DNA of 6,745 nt, taken from assembly GCA_026397895.1 (NCBI GenBank), contig JAPLTZ010000292.1, forward strand, positions 31,938-38,682, given 5' to 3'. The notes beneath the pieces were generated by a model. The model saw only the letters and a program-made list of their open reading frames with translations, was not told the origin of the DNA and did not search any database. How positions within the stretch are numbered: position 1 is the stretch's first letter; every line of letters begins with the position of its first letter. Shown piece after piece: positions 1 through 5,583 of the stretch. The position numbers were made by a program, and so were the translations under genes. The stretch comes from Verrucomicrobiota bacterium (lineage in GTDB: Bacteria > Verrucomicrobiota > Verrucomicrobiia > Limisphaerales > JAFMIX01).

Positions 1-879
1 GGCCTCGGCCTCGATGTGGGCGTGGATTACATCGCGCTCTCGTTCGTGCGCGAATCCCGCGACCTGCTCCAACTCAAGCAGCTTTTCGACGGCAGCAAAT
101 GCCAGCCCCTCGTCATCGCCAAAATCGAGGATCAGGAAGCCTTGCGCAACCTCGACGCCATCGTCGCCGAAGCCGACGCCGTCATGGTCGCGCGCGGCGA
201 CCTCGGCATCGAAGTGCCTTACGAGGAGCTGCCCATCATCCAGCGGCGCATCGTGAAGACCTGCCAGCGCGCCGGCAAACCCGTCATCGTCGCCACGCAC
301 ATGCTCGAGAGCATGATTGAATCGCCCATGCCCACGCGCGCCGAAGTCACCGATGTGGCCAACGCCGTGTTCGAGCAGGCCGACGCCATCATGCTGAGCG
401 GCGAGACCACCGTGGGCAAATACCCGCTCAAGTGCATCGAGGTGTTCGACCGCATCGCGAAGCGCACCGAACGCAGCGGCGGCGCGAATTATTTTGAAGG
501 TGCCACGCTCACCAGCGCGCGGCAGAAACTCGTCAAGAGCGCCGTCGTCATGGCCAACGAACTGAAGGCTGAGGCGATTCTCGTGTTCACCCGGCACGGC
601 CACATGGCGCGGCACACGGCCTGGATGCGCCCGCGCTACTCGCAAATCTTCGCGTTGTGCGCGCAGGACGAACTCGCCGCGCGGCTGACATTGCCATGGG
701 GCATCACGCCCGTCGTCGTGCCGTTCGACATGATCAATCCCGGCAACACCATCGAAGGCGCGATGAAAAGCCTGACCGCCGCCGGCCACCTGAAAAAGGG
801 CCAGACCGTCGTCGTCATCGGCTCGATTCTCATCGCCGAGGAGATGGTGGACACCGTGCAGATGCGCACGGTGGATTAA
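1..879 (+). CDS. pyk: Pyruvate kinase, C-terminal 292 residues (5' end outside window)
   Basis: Pyruvate kinase catalyses the last step of glycolysis in the cytoplasm, moving phosphate from phosphoenolpyruvate to ADP. The reading frame is open from base 1, so the gene begins upstream; the visible part is about 60% of the usual 470-480 residues. In order, counted from the first visible codon, it shows DYIALSFVR (9-17), the active-site segment IAKIEDQEAL with the catalytic lysine (39-48), MVARGDLGIE (62-71), the ATxMLESM block (98-105) and MLSGET-VGKYP (131-142), followed by the C-terminal regulatory domain from about residue 175. Two small departures from the common bacterial form are visible: Asp after KIE (usually Asn) and His in ATHMLESM (usually Gln). 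It ends in TAA at 877-879 and converges on the exporter gene, sharing TTAA with its stop. Identification is secure; which allosteric effector it uses cannot be read from this fragment. Confidence 0.96.
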   Translation, partial: GLGLDVGVDYIALSFVRESRDLLQLKQLFDGSKCQPLVIAKIEDQEALRNLDAIVAEADAVMVARGDLGIEVPYEELPIIQRRIVKTCQRAGKPVIVATHMLESMIESPMPTRAEVTDVANAVFEQADAIMLSGETTVGKYPLKCIEVFDRIAKRTERSGGANYFEGATLTSARQKLVKSAVVMANELKAEAILVFTRHGHMARHTAWMRPRYSQIFALCAQDELAARLTLPWGITPVVVPFDMINPGNTIEGAMKSLTAAGHLKKGQTVVVIGSILIAEEMVDTVQMRTVD

Positions 880-2177
880 GCGGGCGGCGTTCCGTCCAGC
901 CGGCCGTATTTCCGGATCTCCGGCCAGAACCACGCCACCGCGCCGACCACGAGGATCGTCCCGATGCCGCCCGTCACCACGGAAATCATCGCGCCCATCG
1001 CCGCTGTGTTGCCGATGAACTTCCCGCACAAGTAGGCCACCGTGCCGGACTCGAACCCGCCCAGCTCGTTCGACGTGCCGATGAACAGCGCGTTCACGGA
1101 GGAGACGCGCCCGCGCTTTTCGTCCGGCGTGAGCAACTGCACCAGCGTGTGCCGCACGACGACGCTCACGTTGTCCACCGCGCCGCAGATGAAGAGCATC
1201 GCGAACGAAACCCAGAACCATTGCGAAAGTCCGAACCCAATCGTCGCCAGCCCGAACGCCACCACGCTCCACAGCAGCGCGCGCCCCGCCTTCTCCATCG
1301 GCGGCCGGTGCGCGAGGAACAGCGCGCAACTGAACGCGCCCACCGGCAACGCCGATTGCAGCAAGCCCAGCCCGCCCGGCCCGGCGTGCAGGATTTCCTT
1401 GGCGAACACCGGCAGCAGCGCCGTCGCGCCGCCCAGCAGCACGGCGAACATGTCCAGCGTGATGATGCCGAGAATGACCCGCGTGCTGAAGACGAACTTG
1501 AACCCGGCGGCGAGGCTCTTCAGCGTCATGTCCTCGCGCTGCGCAACGACGTGCGTGGCGCGGACGAAGCAGACGGAGGTGAAGCACGTCAGCGCCGTGA
1601 CCATGGCGAACACGTAGATGAACGCCGCCGGATGGTCGGGCGAATATATTTTCAGCAGCGCAATCAGCGCGCCGCCGAGCGCCGGCCCGGCCACGGACGC
1701 CAGTTGAAACGTGCCGCTGTTCCACGTCACCGCGCGCGAAAACAGTTCGCGTGGCACGAGGCTTGTCAGGAACGCCGAACTCGCCGGCCACAGAAAAGTC
1801 CGCGAGGCCGCCGCTGTGCAGAGACACGCGTAAATCCAGCGCACGTCCGCATGAAACCACGAGATGAGCGCCAGCCCCAGGCTCGCGCACGAACTCACCG
1901 CCAGCGCGCCGAGGATGATGCGTTTGCGGTTGTAGTTGTCCGCGAGATGGCCGGCGGGCAGCGTGAGCAGCACCATCGCGATCATTTCCGAAAGCCCGAC
2001 AAACCCCAGCGCCAGCGCCGAGCCGGTGCGCTCGTAGAGTTCCCAGAACACGGCGACAGTGAGCATCTGCTGGCCCAGCACCGCGATTAAGCGCCCGCTC
2101 AGATACAGCCGGAAGTCGCGGATGCGGAACACCGCATAGTGATCCTGCGGGTCGGGGTTCGCGGCGGCAGCGTTCAT
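876..2177 (-). CDS. Major facilitator superfamily exporter, EntS-like (MFS_3 family)
   Basis: A 433-residue inner-membrane transporter with about twelve hydrophobic segments, a usual length for this family. It has a short hydrophilic N-terminus, the loop 2-3 MFS signature in GHLADNYNRKR (76-86), and a central hydrophilic loop around 205-225. Near the end, RGRVSSVNALFIGTSNELGGFESG (355-378) is typical of the enterobactin-exporter-like MFS_3 group. Such proteins expel small molecules using the proton gradient, but the substrate cannot be told here and no siderophore gene is nearby. The frame stays open upstream to 2321, but those 48 residues run through a hairpin repeat and look unrelated to the family. 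I therefore start at the ATG at 2177, just before AAAANPDPQDHYAVFRIRDF, a normal MFS beginning. No clear Shine-Dalgarno sequence is visible. Its stop overlaps that of the convergent pyruvate kinase gene. Confidence 0.93.
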   Translation of the reverse strand: MNAAAANPDPQDHYAVFRIRDFRLYLSGRLIAVLGQQMLTVAVFWELYERTGSALALGFVGLSEMIAMVLLTLPAGHLADNYNRKRIILGALAVSSCASLGLALISWFHADVRWIYACLCTAAASRTFLWPASSAFLTSLVPRELFSRAVTWNSGTFQLASVAGPALGGALIALLKIYSPDHPAAFIYVFAMVTALTCFTSVCFVRATHVVAQREDMTLKSLAAGFKFVFSTRVILGIITLDMFAVLLGGATALLPVFAKEILHAGPGGLGLLQSALPVGAFSCALFLAHRPPMEKAGRALLWSVVAFGLATIGFGLSQWFWVSFAMLFICGAVDNVSVVVRHTLVQLLTPDEKRGRVSSVNALFIGTSNELGGFESGTVAYLCGKFIGNTAAMGAMISVVTGGIGTILVVGAVAWFWPEIRKYGRLDGTPPA

Positions 2178-2250
2178 CGCGGCGAGTCTAGCGAAAACGC
2201 GCGGCAGGTCGAGCGCGGGGACAAACCGGCAGTGTCCGAATTTGCAATGG

Positions 2251-2390
2251 TAGGGACATCGCGCTGCGATGTCCCCGTCCCGACTCGGAGTCGGGACGGA
2301 ATCGAACCACCCACGGTTCACGCACCGCCCCCGTTCGTTCCGCCCTGCGCTTTCGCTTCGGGCGGGGACGCCGCAGCGCGGCGTCCCTAC
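2251..2390. repeat. Cluster of three perfect hairpins forming a larger imperfect inverted repeat
   Basis: Three uninterrupted palindromes lie between the exporter and the 156-residue protein gene. The first is GGGACATCGC (2253-2262), loop GCT, and its complement 2266-2275. The second is a 12-bp stem 2275-2286 / 2288-2299 with a one-base centre. The third is GGGACGCCGC (2365-2374), loop AGC, and its complement 2378-2387. The outer hairpins are near copies of each other in opposite orientation: each begins TAGGGAC when read inward, left from 2251 and right from 2390 on the other strand. This gives a 140-bp imperfect inverted repeat. The right end stops 3 bp from the TAA of the 156-residue gene. 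It could serve as a transcript end or as a mobile or structural repeat; there is no T-tract, so a standard intrinsic terminator is unlikely. Confidence 0.85.
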
Positions 2391-2393
2391 CTA

Positions 2394-2864
2394 TTATGCC
2401 GGTTTCGGCTGCGCCTTGCTGGGGCGACCGGGATAGCGCGTGGCGAGGTCGTCGTGGATTGCTCCCGCGCCGGGGCGACCGCGTTTGGCGGCTTCGCCGG
2501 TGCTGTTGTAGTAGGCCAGGTCGGCCAGCATGATCTCGTTGCCGATCACGTCGAAGGTATCGCCCGCCTGTTCCGTGAGCAGGCGCAGCTGCGGCAGGAA
2601 CTTCAGGATTTGCGCGCGGGCGGTGCGGTCTTTGAGCACCTCGGCGGGGTTAATATAGCTGGGCAGGAAATCCGGGTTGCTGGCGATGTAGTTGGCGCAC
2701 TTCTCATCGAACCCCACGGATTTTTCGCCGAGCAACACGCTGTTATCCCCCGCGTCGCGGCTGAGGAGGAACGGCAGCAAGGTCTGGATGGCGGCGATGT
2801 GGCCGAGGATGTCGGTGACGGTCTGGTCGGGGATGGTTACGGAGACTTGATTATCATTGGGCAT
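2394..2864 (-). CDS. Hypothetical soluble 156-residue protein
   Basis: I do not recognise a named family, though it resembles uncharacterised Verrucomicrobia/Bacteroidetes proteins I recall that open with MPNDNQ and have a conserved D-D-L-[AS]-x-R-[FY]-P-G-[RK] tail. The start is the ATG at 2864 (MPNDNQVSVTIP); a TTG two codons earlier is possible but less likely. The protein has no signal peptide or membrane segment. After a short beta-like start it looks mostly helical: residues about 14-36, a middle part with GEKSVGFDEKCANYI (46-60), and a helix-rich stretch 73-121 ending in LADLAYYNSTGEAAKRG. It closes with IHDDLATRYPGRPSK (136-150) and a Lys/Pro/Ala tail. No catalytic motif is evident and no Shine-Dalgarno is visible. 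The promoter-like motif at 2958-2985 lies 93 bp upstream, hinting at control shared with the sigma locus. It is probably a real gene, since the composition is protein-like and the terminal block is orderly. Confidence 0.75.
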   Translation of the reverse strand: MPNDNQVSVTIPDQTVTDILGHIAAIQTLLPFLLSRDAGDNSVLLGEKSVGFDEKCANYIASNPDFLPSYINPAEVLKDRTARAQILKFLPQLRLLTEQAGDTFDVIGNEIMLADLAYYNSTGEAAKRGRPGAGAIHDDLATRYPGRPSKAQPKPA

Positions 2865-2957
2865 AAACAATGTGTTCTATGGTTGTTTGATGGCCGGGCC
2901 GCGCCGACGGGCGGCAACCAATGTCCGCCCGCCCGCAACCTGTCCATCTCCCTGCTT

Positions 2958-2985
2958 ATGGCCGCCCAACCCCAAAACCGGACAA
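2958..2985 (-). promoter_or_regulatory. Promoter-like motif, copy B (upstream of the 156-residue gene)
   Basis: Read on the - strand: TTGTCC (2985-2980), then 14 bp, then GCGGCCAT (2965-2958), preceded by a run of A. It matches the copies at 3947-3973 and 5584-5610 but has one extra spacer base. A start about 7 bp further would give a leader of roughly 86 nt before the ATG at 2864, containing the 2908-2931 hairpin. A house-keeping reading is also possible (TTGTCC, 19 bp, CATAAG), but that spacing is long. That this is a promoter is inference from recurrence, position and strand. Confidence 0.45.
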
Positions 2986-3020
2986 TTTTTTTGAAATATT
3001 TTTAGGCGGGGCGGTTTGGC

Positions 3021-3050
3021 CACAGATGAACACAGATGGACACAGATGAA
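3021..3050. repeat. Three tandem 10-bp units CACAGATGRA
   Basis: The units are CACAGATGAA, CACAGATGGA and CACAGATGAA with no gaps. This is the well-known CACAGATG-type interspersed repeat of many environmental bacterial genomes; its usual partner, the same array inverted, is not found within this window, so this may be a half element. A degenerate version occurs at 5641-5668 in the same position relative to promoter-like motif C. Function is unknown. Confidence 0.85.
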
Positions 3051-3061
3051 AAAATGGCAGG

Positions 3062-3178
3062 GCGCTCCGCCCGCCGGTGGGAGCGCGGGCTTCAGCCCGC
3101 TTCAATGTCCATCGCCCAAGGACGCTGGAAATGCCCGGCCCGCTTTCGTTGCGGGAGTTGAAGCGGCGTGAACGCCGC
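3062..3178. repeat. Group of short GC-rich hairpins
   Basis: Three stems are visible. GCGCTCC (3062-3068) pairs with GGAGCGC (3080-3086); GCGGGC (3085-3090) pairs with GCCCGC (3095-3100) around TTCA; GCGGCG (3163-3168) pairs with CGCCGC (3173-3178) around TGAA. The last two are of the xGCGGGCTTCAGCCCGC and GCGGCGTGAACGCCGC kinds that I recall being scattered between genes in Verrucomicrobia and Planctomycetes. The stems overlap at 3085-3086, so the first two would be alternatives. No T-tract follows on either strand. Confidence 0.6.
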
Positions 3179-3213
3179 GCGCCGGGGAAAAGCAGCGGAG
3201 GGCCGCCGCCGGA

Positions 3214-3299
3214 TTTGGAGTGCGCGGGCATGACCGCGCTTTGGAACTGGGAGACATGTCTCCCAGTGGGAAAGCGGTGACATGTCGCCGCACTCCAAA
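3214..3299. repeat. 86-bp inverted-repeat element with a perfect 22-bp central palindrome
   Basis: The ends are perfect 11-bp inverted repeats, TTTGGAGTGCG (3214-3224) and its complement (3289-3299). The arms continue as an imperfect inverted repeat (CGGGCATGACCGCGC against GCGACATGTCACCGC). They meet in a gap-free palindrome at 3246-3267 with core GGGAGACATGTCTCCC. The whole can fold into one long cruciform or RNA hairpin. It lies downstream of the small membrane protein gene. It resembles interspersed repeats whose spurious translations (RRHVTAF, GDMSP) are familiar from Verrucomicrobia; it is probably a REP- or MITE-like element without its own gene. Confidence 0.85.
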
Positions 3300-3355
3300 A
3301 TTGAAACCCATCACGGCAAACCCGGACGCGCTCGTTGGGGATGATGGCCTGCCGC

Positions 3356-3420
3356 AGCGCCGGAGGCGCGAAATAGTTGTAGCCAAGTGCCCCGCTGAAA
3401 TTGAAAGCGCCGGAGGCGCG
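3356..3420. repeat. Direct repeat pair, AGCGCCGGAGGCGCG, 50 bp apart
   Basis: Two exact 15-bp copies sit at 3356-3370 and 3406-3420. Each contains an inner palindrome (GCGCC-GGA-GGCGC), so each can also form a small hairpin. The 35 bp between them, AT-richer than the copies, has no coding signal. It appears to be part of the same repeat mosaic as the neighbouring 86-bp element. Confidence 0.7.
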
Positions 3421-3507
3421 ACAGGCTGGCCGGCCGCAAGGACGATGCCGCGCCTACGGTGCTGAAACCGGGCGGGGAAAACCCGACACCCGCGTTCCAA
3501 CAGGCGA

Positions 3508-3525
3508 CGGGCAGAGGACTGCCCG
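3508..3525 (-). terminator. Hairpin downstream of the small membrane protein gene
   Basis: A perfect 7-bp stem, CGGGCAG (3508-3514) and CTGCCCG (3519-3525), with a four-base loop begins 12 bp after the stop codon of the membrane protein gene. Its position suits a transcript end, but no T-tract follows on the - strand, so it may only be an mRNA 3' end stabiliser or another repeat hairpin. Confidence 0.3.
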
Positions 3526-3537
3526 CCATAGGGGGTT

Positions 3538-3924
3538 TCAACCCAGCGCAAACAACAGAGATAAAACGCTCCCGGCAAACCAGCCCAATAAGCCAACAAT
3601 CCACATGGACACACGTAAGCGCTGTGAGCCACGTTGAAAAGGGAATGGAATCAACTGGCAGATGACTCCCAAAAAAAGGACGGCGGCACAAGATGGGAAC
3701 AACTTCCAGGCAAACCTCAAACAACCCGCCTCGGAAGGTCGCGCAATTGCTCCGGTGAACGGCCCTGAAATCGTGAGCAAGGTAGCGGTGTAGTTTTTAT
3801 TCTCGCGCCAATCGTTAGCCGACTGATGAACCAAAAACCAAAATGTCAGCGCACTGAACGCGATAACAAACCCCATTAAAACGTAGAGGTGAACCCGCTG
3901 AAAACAATGGGTGAACAGTCTCAT
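3538..3924 (-). CDS. Small integral membrane protein of unknown function
   Basis: A 128-residue protein with three clear hydrophobic segments: about 11-33 (VHLYVLMGFVIAFSALTFWF), 71-93 and 105-127. Between the first two lies a hydrophilic loop and the block ISGPFTGAIARP (52-63). I recall similar unnamed proteins, with the same GPxTGAIAR block, in Verrucomicrobia, but no function. The frame can be extended 20 codons to a TTG at 3984 that overlaps the sigma gene's stop. However, those codons read straight through promoter-like motif A, and the ATG at 3924 directly precedes MRLFTHCFQRV, a natural beginning for a membrane protein. No clear Shine-Dalgarno is seen. It lies 56 bp after the sigma gene on the same strand, with a motif copy in the gap, and shares that gene's AT-richer composition. 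It may be functionally tied to the sigma factor. Confidence 0.72.
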   Translation of the reverse strand: MRLFTHCFQRVHLYVLMGFVIAFSALTFWFLVHQSANDWRENKNYTATLLTISGPFTGAIARPSEAGCLRFAWKLFPSCAAVLFLGVICQLIPFPFQRGSQRLRVSMWIVGLLGWFAGSVLSLLFALG

Positions 3925-3946
3925 AGTTCTTTTCACAAGTGTTGTT

Positions 3947-3973
3947 ATGCCCGCCCAAACCCAAACCGGACAA
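3947..3973 (-). promoter_or_regulatory. Promoter-like motif, copy A (between sigma gene and membrane gene)
   Basis: Read on the - strand: TTGTCC (3973-3968), 13 bp, GCGGGCAT (3954-3947), with an A-rich flank upstream that includes the last codons of the sigma gene. The element ends 22 bp before the ATG at 3924, leaving room for a leader of about 15 nt. The spacing equals that of copy C. A house-keeping reading (TTGTCC, 18 bp, CATAAC) is also tolerable. Being a promoter is inferred from recurrence and position. Confidence 0.5.
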
Positions 3974-3980
3974 ATCTTTT

Positions 3981-5573
3981 TCAATTATTTAATGAATCGG
4001 TCGTTATTTTGTTCAGATACTTTTGAACAATAGCCGCATCAATCGGTTTTTTTAGGTAAGGCACTATTTGAGCCGGTTCGCTGGGTCTTTGGCCATTGTT
4101 TGCTTTAACAAATGCCCTTGCAGCGGAATCAATCATCCCTTGCACTCGGTTAAACCTGCCCCCGCTAGCACCGCTTATGGTTATTTGGTGGTTGGAATCA
4201 TAGTCTTCATCAGCCCACACCACCTTTTCAACCACAGGTTCATCTTCAATCGGTTTTCCTGTCTGAAGAAGTTTGTAGCGTTGAAGCATTGCATCATCAA
4301 CTTGTGTGTTGAAGTATGGTTTCAGTTGCAAGAGATCGGTCGGTAGAACACCGTCGTTGGCTGCGATGTATCTTTTGAGGGCCGCTTTCAACATTTCATT
4401 CAGAAAGGTATTTTCGGCTGTTTCCCGAAGCTTGCTCAAAGCTTCACGCACACCATCGTCGGTTTCCAAATCGGCATCCCATGCGGCGGCGGCCCAATCT
4501 TTCTCGGTCAGGAACTGGAGCTCCGGGATTTTTTTGTCCGGCATTTGTTCCAGCTTCTGTTTAAGCAGGGCAACACGCGTGACTGGCAAACCCCGCAACT
4601 GCTCGCGGAGTTGCGTTACCTCTCCACGCAGTTTCAGCAATTCGCTGAACTGTGCTTTCGGCAAGACTTGTGAATCCTTAGCCGCGATGACTTGGTTGGA
4701 AAGGTGTTCGTTTTCGGCCTGAAGCTTTGTCAGTTGCTCGGTCAGCGGTGCTTGCTGTTGTTGGAGCGTTTGGTTTTGCTCGCGCAATTGTGAAACTTGG
4801 CGGGCTTCAAAAATTCCCGTCCCGACAGCGGCAACGAGTGTTGCGGCGATCATGGTTTTTTGGATGGTTGTCATAGCAATGGTTTTGATGGTTCCGTTCA
4901 CCAGCGCCGTCACCGAGGCCGCGACGACCGCCCCTTTCGCCGCCGCCGCCGTGACCGTCAGCGCCAAGCCCGCCGGCGCGGCTTGCACGGCGTTCGCCGT
5001 CACCGCCCCCGCAATCGCCGTGGCCGTCAGCGTCACCCCGCGTTTCACGCAGATGGCGCGCAGCTTTTCCAGCGCCCGCGTCAGGCGTTTCTGCGCCGCG
5101 CTCTCCGTCAGCCGCAGCGCCCCGGCGATTTCCCCCACGGTCTGGTTCTCAAAGTAGCGCAGCACCAGCGCGGCGCGGTCGGTCTCGCCCAGTTCGGCCA
5201 GCGCGTCGTCCAGCAGCGGCGCGAGTTGCCGCCACGCCGCGTCGGGGTCTGTTGGGTTCAAGGTGGATTGCATGTAGGCCTCCTGTTCGCGGGCTTGCCG
5301 GCGGCGGCGGGTCTTGAGCGCATCCGCCGCGGTGTAGCGGGTGGTGCGGTAGAGCCACGCGGGCAGGACGGTCTTTGGCCCCAGCCCCGCCGCCTTGCGC
5401 GCGAGGATGAGGAACACGGCCTGGGTGACTTCCTCGGCCAGATGGGCATCGCCCACCTGCCGCACCGCCGCCGCGTGCACCAGCCCGATGTGCCGGTGAA
5501 CGAGCGCGGCAAAGGCGGCTTCGGAGCGGGTGGCGGCGAAGTCCCGCACCAGCGTCATGTCGTCGCGTGTCAT
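3981..5573 (-). CDS. ECF-type sigma-70 factor fused to a membrane segment, coiled coil and duplicated C-terminal module
   Basis: A 530-residue protein, far longer than the usual 180-200 of an ECF sigma factor. The sigma2 region covers about 15-95, with HLAEEVTQAVFLILARKA (44-61) and the promoter-melting stretch AWLYRTTRYTAADALKTRRR (72-91). Sigma4 covers about 115-172, with a helix-turn-helix in TVGEIAGALRLTESAAQKRL. Then come Ala/Val-rich hydrophobic stretches (about 180-225) and a better membrane helix (about 238-256, MIAATLVAAVGTGIF). A coiled coil follows (258-325, including QNQTLQQQQ and the ELLKLRGEV block at 311-319), then a C-terminal part with two 40-residue repeats (394-433, 480-519). 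With an odd number of membrane passes the C-terminus would lie in the periplasm and the sigma domain in the cytoplasm. The ATG at 5573 has a weak AGG just before it; Met6 (5558) is the alternative start. Similar fused sigma factors are, as I recall, numerous in Verrucomicrobia. Role as a transcription factor is well supported; the signal sensed is unknown. Confidence 0.92.
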   Translation of the reverse strand: MTRDDMTLVRDFAATRSEAAFAALVHRHIGLVHAAAVRQVGDAHLAEEVTQAVFLILARKAAGLGPKTVLPAWLYRTTRYTAADALKTRRRRQAREQEAYMQSTLNPTDPDAAWRQLAPLLDDALAELGETDRAALVLRYFENQTVGEIAGALRLTESAAQKRLTRALEKLRAICVKRGVTLTATAIAGAVTANAVQAAPAGLALTVTAAAAKGAVVAASVTALVNGTIKTIAMTTIQKTMIAATLVAAVGTGIFEARQVSQLREQNQTLQQQQAPLTEQLTKLQAENEHLSNQVIAAKDSQVLPKAQFSELLKLRGEVTQLREQLRGLPVTRVALLKQKLEQMPDKKIPELQFLTEKDWAAAAWDADLETDDGVREALSKLRETAENTFLNEMLKAALKRYIAANDGVLPTDLLQLKPYFNTQVDDAMLQRYKLLQTGKPIEDEPVVEKVVWADEDYDSNHQITISGASGGRFNRVQGMIDSAARAFVKANNGQRPSEPAQIVPYLKKPIDAAIVQKYLNKITTDSLNN

Positions 5574-5583
5574 CTACCTATAC

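Larger units (their letters stand above)
2865..3537. other. Gene-free interval of 673 bp filled with repeats and hairpins
   Basis: No convincing gene lies between the 156-residue protein and the small membrane protein. Several frames stay open across it, but their translations are Arg/Pro/Ser-rich and cross palindromes. It holds, from left to right, a GGGCGG/CCGCCC hairpin in the probable leader (2908-2931), a promoter-like motif (2958-2985), three tandem CACAGATGRA units (3021-3050), hairpins at 3062-3100 and 3163-3178, an 86-bp inverted repeat (3214-3299), a 15-bp direct repeat pair (3356-3420) and a hairpin after the membrane gene (3508-3525). The mixture looks like accumulated interspersed repeats. 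Confidence 0.7.

Noticed and set aside
657..2090. A long + strand ORF of 477 codons
   Set aside because: It is antisense to the exporter and extremely rich in Arg, His, Gln and Pro, the usual shadow of a GC-rich gene.
2178..2321. A 48-residue N-terminal extension of the exporter, from an in-frame start at 2321
   Set aside because: It translates a hairpin repeat (2253-2299), is Arg/Pro/Ser-rich, and precedes an ATG that fits the family's normal N-terminus.
2837..2947. A 36-codon upstream ORF in the leader of the 156-residue gene, overlapping its start by 28 nt
   Set aside because: A GGGAG abuts the ATG with no proper spacing, the peptide has no recognisable character, and the leader itself is hypothetical.
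2139..3005. A + strand ORF of 288 codons
   Set aside because: It crosses the hairpin cluster and runs antisense to the 156-residue gene; the translation has no family features.
3021..3050. CRISPR-like array
   Set aside because: The 10-bp units are contiguous with no spacers, and no cas genes are present.
3102..3632. A - strand ORF of 176 codons through the repeat mosaic
   Set aside because: It spans the 86-bp inverted repeat and the direct repeats, overlaps the end of the membrane gene in another frame, and has no consistent protein character.
3925..3984. A 20-residue extension of the small membrane protein from a TTG overlapping the sigma gene's stop
   Set aside because: It reads straight through promoter-like motif A and uses a weak start; the ATG at 3924 gives a natural membrane-protein beginning.
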